Shown: positions 33,129 to 44,219 of the stretch, piece by piece | Layout of the letters: each line of letters starts with the position of its first letter | Position numbering within the stretch: position 1 is the first letter of the stretch | Assembly (NCBI GenBank): GCA_002633025.1 | Contig: NMRB01000036.1 | Span: forward strand, 440,952 to 504,951 | DNA from: Notospermus geniculatus | Lineage: Eukaryota; Nemertea; Pilidiophora; Heteronemertea; Lineidae | Reading direction: 5' to 3' | DNA length: 64,000 nucleotides | Notes under the pieces: generated by a model | Told to the model about the DNA's origin: nothing | What the model saw: the letters and a program-made list of their open reading frames with translations, nothing else | Database searches by the model: none | Position numbers and translations under genes: made by a program

Positions 33129-36100
33129 ATGTCTTCAGCAGCAGTCTTCCTTATCTTGCTGGCCTCCTTTGCAGGTATGTATGGGCTGTGATTTACCTTT
33201 TTTGCATCTATGGGCTGTGATTTACCTTTTTTGCATCTATGGGCTGAGATTTATCTTTTTTTGGAATGAGTGGGGCTTCATGGACGGCATGCTCGCACCC
33301 AGAGTCTTCACAATTGCTCCCCTTATCGCGGTTAGTGATTCATTGAAGGAGGGGTGCGACCGTTATACTAGTGTCCCACTGGCGACTTTTTCCCACGACA
33401 AGGGGCGAATCTGAAGTCTGTGACATTCCCTCGACAAGCTGCGATATTTAGCATTAATGTGTTTTGCATTGGATCAAGGAGGCAGAGAATCACTACGAAC
33501 ATAGACGACAGTCTACGAAGATCTAAAAAATTTTCATTCTTCCCTTGTCGCAGGCCGAAATTCGCCAGTGGGACACTAGTATTAAAATGACCCGAAATTC
33601 TCAGGATGCCTACACGACTGTTTACCAGGAATTTCTGATTTCAGGCCGTCTCGGCGCCGACAATCGGTTACCGGGAGAACCTTGTTCGTTCAACCTTCGC
33701 CCGGAGCAGACTTCGATCAGGGTTAACTGGTCGCCTCCATGTCGTTCAAATGCCAGAGTAGATAGATATGTCATCGGATACGGTATCAGGGTCGCTGATG
33801 TCGCCCAGACATCGGTTGGCTGGAATACGAGAGAATATGTCATAAGAAACCTTGGTAAGCTGAAGCGGCTTTGTTTCCCACTTGCTTGACACCTTGTGCT
33901 TACGTTTTCTTGGTGTGTCGTTGGCAAATGAAGGAAGGATCTTGTCACCGGTATTCGTTTTCTTCCTTGGCAGCAGTGGAGCCCTCCTTGTTTGGTCGGA
34001 ACACTTGTGAAAGTGAACACGAGTATTCAATGATATCGTGACAACAACGACCTCATGAGAGAAGCGGTACCTCTCTATTTTAGCAGCTGTGTGCGCTGCG
34101 AGCGTCCTGAGCCGGAAGGTCATTTTCCGCTACGTTCCTTTCACGCCGTGACTCCGAGGAATAGACGGTAACTGTCCCCGAAGGAATCTTTAAGACTGTT
34201 CCTCTCTTTTCCAGTGCCCGACACAGAGTACGTGGTCAGCCTGAGAGCCTCCAACCGGATCGGTTATGGAAAAGCTGTCTATAAAACTGTGTTCACTCTG
34301 CCCCCAAGAACAAGCAACCAAAGACCAGGTCAAGGTGGGTCTATAGGGAATGTCAAATGAAAACTCACATAAGAAGCTTTGATTGCGTATCATTCGGTAA
34401 AAAATCAATTAAAAATCTGATTGGTCTGGACACGGGTGGAGAAGGGTGTTTTAGTGAGTATCGCCCACCCAAACTACTCACTAACCCGCAAATCACTGAA
34501 AACGATTACGCTGTTTGCACTTGAATGAGAACAGCAAAATCGTCACGTGCCAGAGAAGAACGGAGGTCAAGTTTAGCTCGTTATCATTCTCGGGACTCCT
34601 AAATTACCACGGGCTCGAAATTACTTGACTTTTTCGAATAAGCCTAAGCCACGCGCTCAGTGCATTTTCCATCGGCTCTTGAGCCTGGGAGCAAAAAACT
34701 GTCGCTGTTTGCGCTAACACAAGCATGTTGGCTGTAATTTTGATCCAGGAAATAATTTCGGCCCCAGCTAATTATAGGAATTAGCCACATTATTGGTCTT
34801 TTTCTCAGTGTCTATATAAGCTCGGTCAGGTTCTCGTGTGCCATTCGTCGTCTGGTTTGTCTGACGAACAGAATGTCTTCAGCAGCAGTCCTCCTTATCT
34901 TTCTCTCCTCCTTTGTGGCAGGTTCCCTCGCGGGTATGTATGCTGTGGTTTACCTTATTTTGGAATGACAATCGATGTCAAGTCGGTTTCTCACGCAACA
35001 TGTTCAGGCCTACATCAGGCTTTCAACCACAAGCTTTATCTCTCAGGGGCGTCGGAGCAGGGGGGCTGGGGGGGGGGCTATAGCCCCCTCACTTTTTTGC
35101 TGAAAATGTTGTGTTTTTAACATCGGGTCAAAGGCACAGAGCAAACGCACGTCAAATAAAAATCGCCCAAAAATATGGTATTGTAGATGCTATAATCTGC
35201 TGTCAGGTGCCAGGAAATCGCGTCTAAGGGTGTTTCATCGTAAAATTTTTCGTGGGAGGACCCCCAGACCCCCCCGCTGNCCAGACGACATCCATAGGCA
35301 AAACGCTCCGACGCCCCTGTCTCTGCCTTCGTTACAGGTCAATTTCCATCGCCAGCTCTATCTATCTCTGAGCGTTTTTATACGTAATCGCCCAGACTAT
35401 TCACCATTCGTAAAAACTCACGACATGGTTTCAAAAATGTTTTTTTAATCGAAGTCCTAAATAGTCGAGATAATCGATATGCAATCACCATCACACAATG
35501 AGAAAGATTGTTGAATATTTATTTGGAACAAAAAATGGTTTGAGGACAAATACGAGCTATCTAACGCGGAATCGTCCCTTCTCATTGGTGATGGTTCATC
35601 ATCGCGAGGTCGTCCTTCGCACCTGACTTCAGCGTCTGACAGCGCTTCTGTCGCCAGTATAGCGTTCCTAGCACATTCCATCAATCTTCGTAGAGATGAG
35701 GCTGCGATTAGAGGTACACGGTGTGCGGAAACCATTAGAGAGTTTTCCCGTCTCCGAAACGCCAACTCGTACGTCTCTCCTTTTGGGGTGCTCTCTTCTC
35801 TTCTTCGAATAACTCGCCACTGTCAACCAGCCACTGTCAACCAGTCAGAGTGCGTCCGTTATACCGTGTTGCTCTATGTAATCGCAGCCGTCAAGACCTT
35901 CACGTTTCATGCTTCTGCAGTAAATCATTCGTTATTTTCCGCCGCGCTGCCTCTATGCAAAGCATTTGAAAATCGCACCGGAGGCCTTGCTGCGATTACA
36001 CGGAGCTACACGATATAGGGACACGCCGGTAAAATGGCTTCGCAAAGGGTTGACGACTGTGAAGCCTTTGCTAATCGGCGTGTCCGTGTAGCGCAACGTA

Positions 36101-38514
36101 ATAGCTGCACAGGGAACAACTAGGCCTACAGATATCCATCTTGGGTGTTTCAGAGGACCATCATGTGAAATCCATTCCAGTCAAATCGCCCCCGTAATTT
36201 GAACACACTTCCTATTTGTGACATAATTGCGGGTGTACTTAGTGAATTTTGATCGAGTGTAAACGATGCTTTCGTGCCGATTATGAAGATCTGTAACTCT
36301 GAGAAAAATTAAGAATAATTGTCGGGGCCTATCGAAATGACAGTAATCGCTCAATCTCTGACAAATTACCATATTATGTCTGTGTATAATATGTTTGTTT
36401 CTGTTGCATTAAAGGTCAGTTATTAGGCTACCTCTTTTGGCCGGAAATGTTTCGTTGTTGCAGTGCCAACAGCGGCAAACAGAACCGGCGGTTTGACGGC
36501 ATTCTCCCACACTGGGGCTACTCTTCATCAACTCACACAAGTGAGATTTAAACCTCTGCTGTGGGAGGATGTTTGGCGGGGTCGTCATGGCGTCCTTCCA
36601 CGCGATCAGCACCGAGGACGTGCAAAGTGTAAAAGCTTCTCAGGTGTGATAGGAATCCAAGTCCCTTGGAATCTAAGTCCGGTTTATTGTTTGACGAGGG
36701 ATTAGGTATGGCCAGAAAAACCAAAAATAAGTACATGTACAATACCAGACTATTGTAACTCGGACTGGCATTCCGAGGCCGACGATTCCTTTCACACAGG
36801 CAAAAACAAAAACAAAAAACATTGCTTCTTATTTCCCTGTTTTTTTCCTTTTTCTTTCAGCGTGCAGAGGAGATAGGCCGGAGGTGCGCTTCAATGGCAA
36901 GACATGCAACCAGTTAGTTTCTGGCGCCAGATCATTCTGTTATAATCCCACTGTAGCCGTCAGGTGTTGTGCGACATGCAATAGAGCGAGGTCAGGTGCC
37001 AATCCACGTAAGTTGCTCATCCATGTGTGCTGCCACCTTTAGGCGGTACGTTAAACGCCGCTGCGGTGTACATTTTTGATCAAAATAAGCCAAATTTCAC
37101 ATCAAAATCGGTTATTTCGCCAATAAAAGCCGAATTCTCAGTGATTTTTGTGTAATATATTTCTTTCATTTCTCAGAATGCCCTTTCGGTGACAGAGTAA
37201 CGGGGTGCGGGGGTATGACCTATGATCAATGCAGAATACCTTCAAATAATGAGGTAGGTGCAGATTTGAAGCAAAATTCCGACAAATAGGAGCAGTCAGC
37301 CGCGCAAATTGCTAACAGATGGCAGCACAGTCTTAGCGGACCAAATGTACAGGAAATCTATTATGATCGCTGCTCGATCGATAATGACTGGGTCCGCTAG
37401 ATGCATTGAATTGGGCCCTAGTGACACCTAGTGGTCAACTCGCTGACAGCTCCTATTGGCATTCTTTCTTTGCTACCAATGAAGAGTCTGAACGTGCCTT
37501 CAGCGCTTGCTCTCCTGGCGTCACCGCACATGCCACTACTAGTCCTGGCGCTGAGGGGGTTTTCGTGGGACAAAGAGAGGCCCGGCAAAACTCTTCAAAT
37601 TATTAAAGTGGACTATACCTACCTCATGCAGGATATGGGGGACATGTCCCCACCTTTTGACAATGCCACCGCATTTAGCCTACTTGTGGATCCTCATTTG
37701 GGGCTTTTCTAGCTCCCAATTTTAAACGTTCGCTGTTTCTTTATAGCAATGTTGCAGGACCTGTGGTAATGTGCGACCGTACTGTGAGGATAGGACCGGT
37801 CTCATCTTCGATAACCGATACCGTGGATGCGCTGCCTATATCCGAGCCAAGGGAGTCGGCAAGTGTTACACCACACAAATGAAGAACTACTGCTGTCGAA
37901 CCTGCCAGGCCAACAGAATTAGGGGAGCCGAAGTGGGTACGTAGCAGAAACGAACATTTGTATTTTATGCCACTATTGGTAGACATAAAAAGAATGATCC
38001 CCTTCCCGATTGGTCGAATTTGATCATGAGTTTATGTGACGTTAATCGAGCCCCGAATACGCCCAGATTATCGGCCGATGTCATAATTATTTCCCTTTAA
38101 GCTATTAAAACGGACTCTCAACGCATTCCCAGGTCCAGTTCATCCCAACTTGAACAACATCTAAAAGCCTTTTTGCATTACCATGAATTGGTCTCATTTT
38201 GAAGCGTGCCATCACATCTTCAGCACCACCCCTCAGAGTTTTGGCGTGATTCAACCTACGGTTGGGGATAAACATGTGGCATGCTGGGGGGTCGGCCAGC
38301 ACAGGGTTAAGTAACATTTGGTTCTTTTGTTATAGGTTGTGAATTTGGTGACAACCCGGGATACAGTTTCACCGAGTTGGATACAGGGCGAAAGTTCTAT
38401 TGCGAAGACCTGAGCTACAACGGTTCGGTGAGAAGAGGGGATCATTGTGTTAATGCTAAGGTGAAAAAGCATTGTTGTTACACGTGCAGGGGGTACACAG
38501 CCACCCATAAGTAG
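33129..38514 (+). CDS. Secreted FN3 plus PLAC-like module protein (322 aa, long form)
   Basis: Exons 33129-33174 (signal peptide MSSAAVFLILLASFAG), 33645-33854 and 34215-34334 (one FN3 domain: PEQTSIRVNWSPP, then VPDTEYVVSLRASNRIGYGK), 36861-37007, 37177-37253, 37747-37936 and 38336-38514 (stop TAG). All junctions are phase 1 except one phase 0. The last four exons encode four six-cysteine modules of the type C-x-GD...C......C.......CC-x-x-C (CRGDRP to RCCATC, CPFGDR to QCCRTC, CEDRTG to YCCRTC, CEFGDN to HCCYTC). The CC-x-x-C ending matches the PLAC domain of ADAMTS-like proteins, papilin and some proprotein convertases. Expected to be extracellular or matrix-associated. The exon structure parallels the downstream gene at 39573. 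Whether FN3 exons and PLAC exons share one mRNA is inferred from phase. Confidence 0.75.
33368..33579. mobile_element. 212-bp Tc1/mariner-type MITE, TA target site
   Basis: Perfect 18-bp terminal inverted repeats CTAGTGTCCCACTGGCGA, flanked by TA on both sides (33366-33367 and 33580-33581). No coding capacity. It lies in intron 1 of the PLAC-module gene. The related block at 39234-39330 lacks it. Confidence 0.85.
34727..34872 (+). promoter_or_regulatory. Promoter / 5' UTR copy 2, with TATA box
   Basis: Second copy of the 32989 block. It carries a clear TATATAAG near 34812-34819, about 55 bp before the start codon, then the shared AAGCTCGGTCAGGTTCTCG and TGCCATTCGTCGTCTGG words. Confidence 0.65.
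34873..34933 (+). CDS. Alternative signal-peptide exon of the PLAC-module gene
   Basis: ATG-started 61-nt exon, phase 1 donor G|GTATGT, encoding MSSAAVLLIFLSSFVAGSLA. It is a duplicate of exon 33129-33174. Spliced to 36861 it gives Ala-Cys-Arg-Gly at the junction and a 217-residue secreted protein with four PLAC-like modules and no FN3. Either an alternative promoter or the true first exon of a separate gene. Confidence 0.65.
35044..35322. mobile_element. Short inverted-repeat element (CAGGGGCGTCGGAGC ends)
   Basis: CAGGGGCGTCGGAGC at the left and its exact reverse complement at 35308-35322, with G-rich and C-rich interior arms. N at 35280 lies inside. It lies in the intron after the second signal-peptide exon. 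Non-coding, no clear target-site duplication. Confidence 0.7.
35323..36860. other. Intron of the PLAC-module gene
   Basis: No accepted exon. 36464-36540 is open with good splice signals but enters phase 1 and leaves phase 0, incompatible with the next exon, so I did not include it. Confidence 0.45.
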
Positions 38515-38665
38515 ACGTGGACATGACTTGAGACCCGACAGGCGAGGACAACCATTTTTATTTACCATGGACGGAGCCACGATGCTTTGCTCAACGCCTT
38601 GCGTTTTATACTATCCGTAGTGACCATGTTTAATCCGGTTAAACCAAGGTTGGCGTTTATACTGA

Positions 38666-38671
38666 AATAAA
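38666..38671 (+). terminator. Poly(A) signal of first PLAC-module gene
   Basis: AATAAA 152 bp after the stop codon at 38512-38514, followed by a TTTTTTTC-containing stretch about 25 bp downstream. Confidence 0.65.
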
Positions 38672-39233
38672 GTACAAATTTCAGCTTCGGGTAATCTTCT
38701 TTTTTTCAAAAAATGATGTGAGCGAAAGTGTTTTAAAAGGAACGACTGTCCGCATTATAACACTGGCCACCTATTGTAAAAGTCCGCCTTGAATTGTTTA
38801 CAGAGGAGTCGGTGATTTACTTCGTCAAGATTCGCAATATCGTGATTTTTGCCATGTAGATGCAGAAACCCAATTCGAGAAAAATGATAATCAATTTCCC
38901 AATTACTGCAAATTGCATTACAATAGGATGATGATGATGATAATTCTGTGTTTAGCTCTCATCACACAAAAAATACCCTGCTTTGGTCATCATCAATTGC
39001 TGGGCTGGAATCTGAGTTGGATCGACCCAGATGCGGTTAAGTCTGACAAGATTTAATCCAAGAGGTATTTGGGAGGCTGAGTGTTGACCAAACGTTGGGT
39101 AGTGACTGCTGTTCATTTTAAGCCAGTCATTTTATACAAAGTCATATTCTGAGTTGAATGGGGTCGCGATGTTCGAGGCCCCAGCAATTTCGACAGTGGT
39201 GTCGATACATTCTGACGCCAAATCGCCCATCTT

Positions 39234-39330
39234 CGCACCCAGAGTCTTCACAATCGCTCCCCTTCTCGCGCTTGGTTCATGGAGGGAGGGGTGCGACCAA
39301 AAACACGACCTGATGAGATTCTCAGGATGC
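39234..39330. repeat. Copy of the 33295 intronic block
   Basis: TCGCACCCAGAGTCTTCACA, CGCTCCCCTT and GGAGGGGTGCGACC, then ATTCTCAGGATGC, match 33295-33610 in order. The end words TCGCACCC and GGGTGCGA are mutually inverted, so the block may itself be a short element. The 212-bp MITE is absent here. Confidence 0.7.
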
Positions 39331-39572
39331 TAATCGCCCGGCATTTGCTTCGTGAATAAAATGCCACCGACGTTGCAGCAGAAATATAAAAAAATCTGTC
39401 CTTATCCATCTATAGTTGCAGAGCCCATTGGCAGTGATTTTGACATAAATTTGGAATTATTTGGGACAGTTAATTGGATAAAATTGGCATATTACATTAA
39501 TTTTCTTATTGATAGCAACATATACAGCCTTGAATCAGTTTTCCATACATGGTCACGTCCGATTTGTTGGGA

Positions 39573-42210
39573 ATGAGTATGCTTTCAGCTGTACTCCTAC
39601 TTTTACTGGCCTTCTCAGGCCTTTTAGTAGAAGGTAGGTATATATGTCTATGGCACAACAGTGGATTTGAATGTGAAAAAAAACACCATTACTGTGTGGA
39701 CCCCCAGCAACTGGGGACGTCCCCAATCAAAAACCCTCAAAATGACACCACACGTCATGCAGAGTAGTTTGCAGAATGTCCACGGTTGGTCAATTTGCTA
39801 CAGCCGTATTTCATGTATACATAGCCTAAACGTGGACTTCATACGTGTCCCCATTTGTATAGTAGAGACTGGTGTGTCCCCCATTCGACATACGTGTGTG
39901 AGTGCGGTACCCACATAAAAAGGAGTTATGTAATTATCTCGACGTGTCTTCCTTTAAGCTTGCAAAGACAACCCGTCCGTCCGCATGCGCGGCAGGGATG
40001 TGGTATGTGCCGATTTAGTTGCTGACGACAGAAAAATCTGTTACGATACGTATTTCGCAAATTGGTGTTGTGAATCATGTGCCAGGGCAAGCTCAACAAC
40101 TATTCCACGTAAGTTATAATGGACTGCCCCTATGGGCGGTTATGTCCGCATAAATTAGACGTGCACAAAACGTATTTGTAAGTGTAAAACAGATGTTTTT
40201 GTGCCAAAACAGATATTTCTGTGTATAAACAGACATACAAAACGTACAAAACGTGATTATTTTCGGCTAAACGTGTGTGTATTCCCAAAACGAATATATT
40301 TCTTGCAAAACAGATGTAAGTTTGTCGATAAACACGAAAGTTTTACCCGATTTTTATATTTTCTCGCAGAGATGTCGGCTCGCAGAGAGCAAACCGCAGA
40401 GGTGTTTGCCAAACGAAGACGCTAGATGGCGCTCGATACTATCGCTGTTTTAGTGTGCTGTTTCTCGTCCGTCGGAGAATGAGCCTCCGTGGCCAAGTGG
40501 TTAGCACGCGCGGTTATCAAGCGGTAGGGGGTGGGTTCGAATCCTGTCGTGACATTTTTTTTTTTCGTTAGTTTCACTTCATTTTATTTTTTCTTATCGA
40601 CTTTTTATCATATCGATCTCGCGTGGNAGAAAGAAAAAAGTGCATCTGTTTTCCATTTACTTTTTATTCCGTTTTATAAAAGCTTGCCAAGGAGATGACC
40701 CTTACACCAGCTTACGTGGAAGAGGGTGTGCCGAGTTAGTTGCCAGAGATACATCCATCTGCGACGAACTCACTTTTGCTAGCAGGTGTTGTGCGTCATG
40801 TGGACGGCTCGGGCCTATTGCTTTAAATAACAGTAAGTTACCTGCACCGTCTTGATTGCTGAATCTTCTATATTTGGCAGCTGATCGAATGATTCGTTTA
40901 GCGTAGAAGGTACAAGGGGTGATTTCTTTCCTTTGTCAGAATGCCTGTATGGAGACAAAGTCGACGACTGCCAGAATTTGACGTACGTGGACTGCAAAAG
41001 ATCCCAAACCAGGGAAGTACGTAACAGTAAAGGTCCTGGGATGGAATGGCCTCGGGGATGAAATATACCTAGGGACGAGAAGTCCTAAGGGACGAACGTC
41101 CGGGGACGTATTGTCCTTTTACCATCTCCTCCATAAGATGATAATAAGCAAGAAGTCAATCTCCAGAATTCACGAATTTTCGACCCCAACCGGGGTCTTT
41201 TTCAAATGGAACTTTACAATCTGAAACTCTAGAAAAGACCATCTCTAGAAAAGACCATCTCCGCCAGTTAGGTAACTCCGTAACTGGAAAAGAAACTGAG
41301 CGCTGTTTCGAACAATCCAGCCCCGACCATATGAGGGCAAAGAGGGACAAAAAAGGACCAGTCAAAGCAAGGAAATTTCAGTGATCTCATCTCACGGTAC
41401 TTCTCACAAGTCTCATTCATCCTTTCAGCTCTGTTGTCAGTCTTGTAGCATGGTGCCGTTGCCATGCGTTGATAGACAGGATAGGAACTTTATTCTCGAT
41501 TCTCTATACCGAACTTGCGATGCGCTAATCCGGAATAAGGGACTCGGCAAGTGCTACGAGGTAAAAGGGTACTGCTGTAAGACATGCGAGTCGAGAAAAC
41601 TGTCCCGTGCCCCCCATGGTGAGTGCCATGATCACAATATAGCAGTTGATTAAAAACGACAAGAATTATGTCAACATCAGGTTCCGGCGACCCAATCTGG
41701 TGGGACCAGGGGCGGATCCAGGATTTGGGAAAAGAGGGGGCACCCTGTGCTAGGAACATTGAAATTTGCGCCCAATTCCAGAATTTCACGTCGATTTTAC
41801 AGATTTGTTGGCCAAAAGGGGAGGCGCGTGCCCGATGCGCCCCCTCTGGAACTGCGCCTGGGGACCGAAATCTATATCCCCAGGACTTGAAGTCCGGTTT
41901 TATTTTTCAACGAGGGGTAGTATGGCTATAGGAATCATTGTAACTCGGACTTGCATTCCAAGGACTGTCATTGGCCTTTCCCATCATCACCATGGCGCAT
42001 CAGGCCATCATCGCCGCAATAATAAGCTTCTCAGACTTCTTTTCAGGTTGTGACTTTGGTGATAAGGCACATTACACGTTCGAAGATAGGAAAACAGGCC
42101 GAAAGTACAAATGCAACGATTTGGCCGTCAGCACTGTCCTAAGGCGGTCGAAGTGTCGCTATTCGAGAGTTAAAGATGACTGTTGTTTAACATGCGCGCA
42201 CTATCGCTAG
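39573..42210 (+). CDS. Secreted protein with five PLAC-like modules (263 aa), tandem paralogue
   Basis: Exons 39573-39633 (signal peptide MSMLSAVLLLLLAFSGLLVE), 39959-40108, 40683-40832, 40940-41016, 41429-41618 and 42047-42210 (stop TAG), total 792 nt, all phases consistent. Modules in order: CKDNPS to WCCESC, CQGDDP to RCCASC, CLYGDK to LCCQSC (split over two exons at a phase 0 junction, as in the upstream paralogue), CVDRQD to YCCKTC, CDFGDK to DCCLTC. Exons 3 to 6 match exons 36861 to 38514 one for one in length, phase and cysteine spacing; there is one extra module and no FN3. Probably extracellular. An in-frame upstream ATG at 39549 would lengthen the N-terminus, but 39573 gives a standard signal peptide. 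Ligand unknown. Confidence 0.8.
40484..40560 (+). ncRNA. tRNA-derived SINE or tRNA pseudogene
   Basis: Box A TGGCCAAGTGG at 40490-40500 and box B GGTTCGAATCC at 40534-40544, at tRNA spacing, followed by a run of T that would stop RNA polymerase III. The acceptor ends (GCCTCCG and TCGTGAC) do not pair, so it is not a functional tRNA gene. Confidence 0.65.
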
Positions 42211-42575
42211 ACCTGCTAAAACGACCGCTGCAACTGCTGCAAGGTTGACAATAGTCAGTTCACCGAAGGTTATGATGGAATGCTCCATTATTGGTTCTTG
42301 TCATACTTGGAGGATTCGAACCCGCTTCACCCAAGTGATCGCTCACCCCACATAGCGCGGAGTGGCGAGCGCAGTTTTGGAGAGAGCATGCAGCGCGACA
42401 GGATATTTTTTGATTTAATACACGACATGACACTGTGCCCCTCCCCACTTATATTCGGAAGGAGACGAGGTGGCGCTGTGAGCGGCAGTTTGAGGGATGA
42501 ATCCGCCGTGAAATCATATTCTGTTGGCCAAGGCAATAAGAATTGTTCAGCCCATGCGATTCAATAGAGGATTTA

Positions 42576-42581
42576 AATAAA
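42576..42581 (+). terminator. Poly(A) signal of second PLAC-module gene
   Basis: AATAAA 366 bp downstream of the stop codon at 42208-42210. Confidence 0.5.
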
Positions 42582-42599
42582 CTCATAAGTCATATTTCA

Positions 42600-44219
42600 C
42601 AAAGTATTCTATTTTCATCAGCTTCCATGCAGAGGAACGGACAGCTAGTGATGGACCTTTTTGTCGTCACGTAGAAATTAATACGCATTCCCGTGATGTC
42701 TTTGAAATCATTTCCGTGATGTCTTTGAAATGAGCAGGAAAAAAGCCCTCAGGGCCCCTGAGGAAAGGCACAAAGCACATTTAACATTTGAAAACTTTAG
42801 GCTGAATGTACGCGTATGATATCAGCGGGCAGACTGGCCCTTTAAGAGCTTGTTAGTTTCGTCAGTTGTTCGTAGGTGGCAGCACCCATCTTCCTTTCCG
42901 CCATTACACTCTGACTGTTCACATCGGTGTGTATGCGGTGTTTTTAATTGCCCTCAATCTCAGCCATCCTCCTTGTAAATTAAAATTTTACCAACCCCCA
43001 ATGATATATGTACAATAAAGTATTTGTCACTGGTGTATTTTTCTTACCAGTGACTTGGAACTATGGTTATTGTTGAGCAGCATTCGTCCCATCTTTGCCG
43101 TCTTATCCTGTACTACATGTAGTGTAAATGCACGTGTAGGTCTAGGCCCTTATAGTGTAGGCCCGATACATTTTACTACTATGATCGGCGGACCTCCAAT
43201 TAGGCCTACTGTGGCCTGGGAGAAGGCAAGATGCTTTCATTGGAGGCATGAAGTCCTAGAATGGGCCATGGTTTTGGTGTCAAGTAATGTAGGCCCTACC
43301 ATGCCTACCTTACCGGTATGCCTAGCCTAGAATAGAAAGAATGGCTGAATGGCATCCCACAAAAAAATGTGACTTTCACAGTCACACAGTTGGCCAATCA
43401 CAGTCACACACAATTGGGCATGCATGGTTGGTAATTTAGCACCAACTGAACTGGGGCCTAAATCACTGTCGGCCGAAATCACCAGTTAGGCCTACCAGTC
43501 ACACCCACCCATCCNAGTGTAAATGCACGTGTAGGTCTAGGCCCTTATAGTGTAGGCCCTATACATTTTACTACTATGATCAGCGGACCTCCAATTAGGC
43601 CTACTGTGGCCTGGGAGAAGGCAAGATGCTTTCATTGGAGGCATGAAGTCCTAGAATGGGCCATGGTTTTGGTGTCAAGTAATGTAGGCCCTACCATGCC
43701 TACCTTACCGGGGGGCCTATGCCTAGAATAGAACGAATGGCTGAATGGCATCCCACAAAAAAATGTGACTTTCACAGTCACACAGTTGGCCAATCACAGT
43801 CACACAGTTGGGCATGCATGGTTGGTAATTTAGCACCAACTGAACTGGGGCCTAAGCTAAATCACCAGGCCGAAATCACTGTCGGCCGAAATCACCAGTT
43901 AGGCCTACCAGTCACACCCACCCATCCCATCATGGCCCATCAGGCCAGGCATGCAACGCATGGCGTAACATCGGCCCCTAGACCTACCAGTACCTACGCC
44001 TATCCACTGGTAGGCCTAGGCCTACTACTTTCCTCAGATGCGACATCCAACATGTCCAACGCCGGGTTTTCCTAGAGTAGACTGCCGCACATTTAGTAAG
44101 CACCATGTAGGCCTACTAGGCTACGATATGGCCGGATGATCATTTCATCCGCCGCAAGGCAGATTATCTCTGAACATGCTGAAGGAATGTTCTTTCGTTT
44201 CAGTCAGATACCCGCCACG
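42600..44219. other. Intergenic and RPL32 promoter side
   Basis: No ORF of note. Contains the 0.4-kb duplicated block and many TAGGCCTA words. The RPL32 start codon lies 16 bp after an acceptor-like CGTTTCAG, so a non-coding first exon probably lies in 44.0-44.2 kb. Confidence 0.5.
43121..43932. repeat. Near-identical 0.4-kb direct duplication across an N
   Basis: 43121-43514 recurs as 43516-43932, starting AGTGTAAATGCACGTGTAGG, with small indels (for example an extra TAAGCTAAATCACC). A single N at 43515 separates them. Likely two haplotypes laid end to end. Confidence 0.85.

Noticed and set aside
36464-36540. Extra exon between FN3 and PLAC modules
   Set aside because: Splice signals look good, but it leaves phase 0 while the next exon needs phase 1.
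40484-40560. Functional tRNA gene
   Set aside because: The acceptor stem does not pair and no clean anticodon stem can be drawn.
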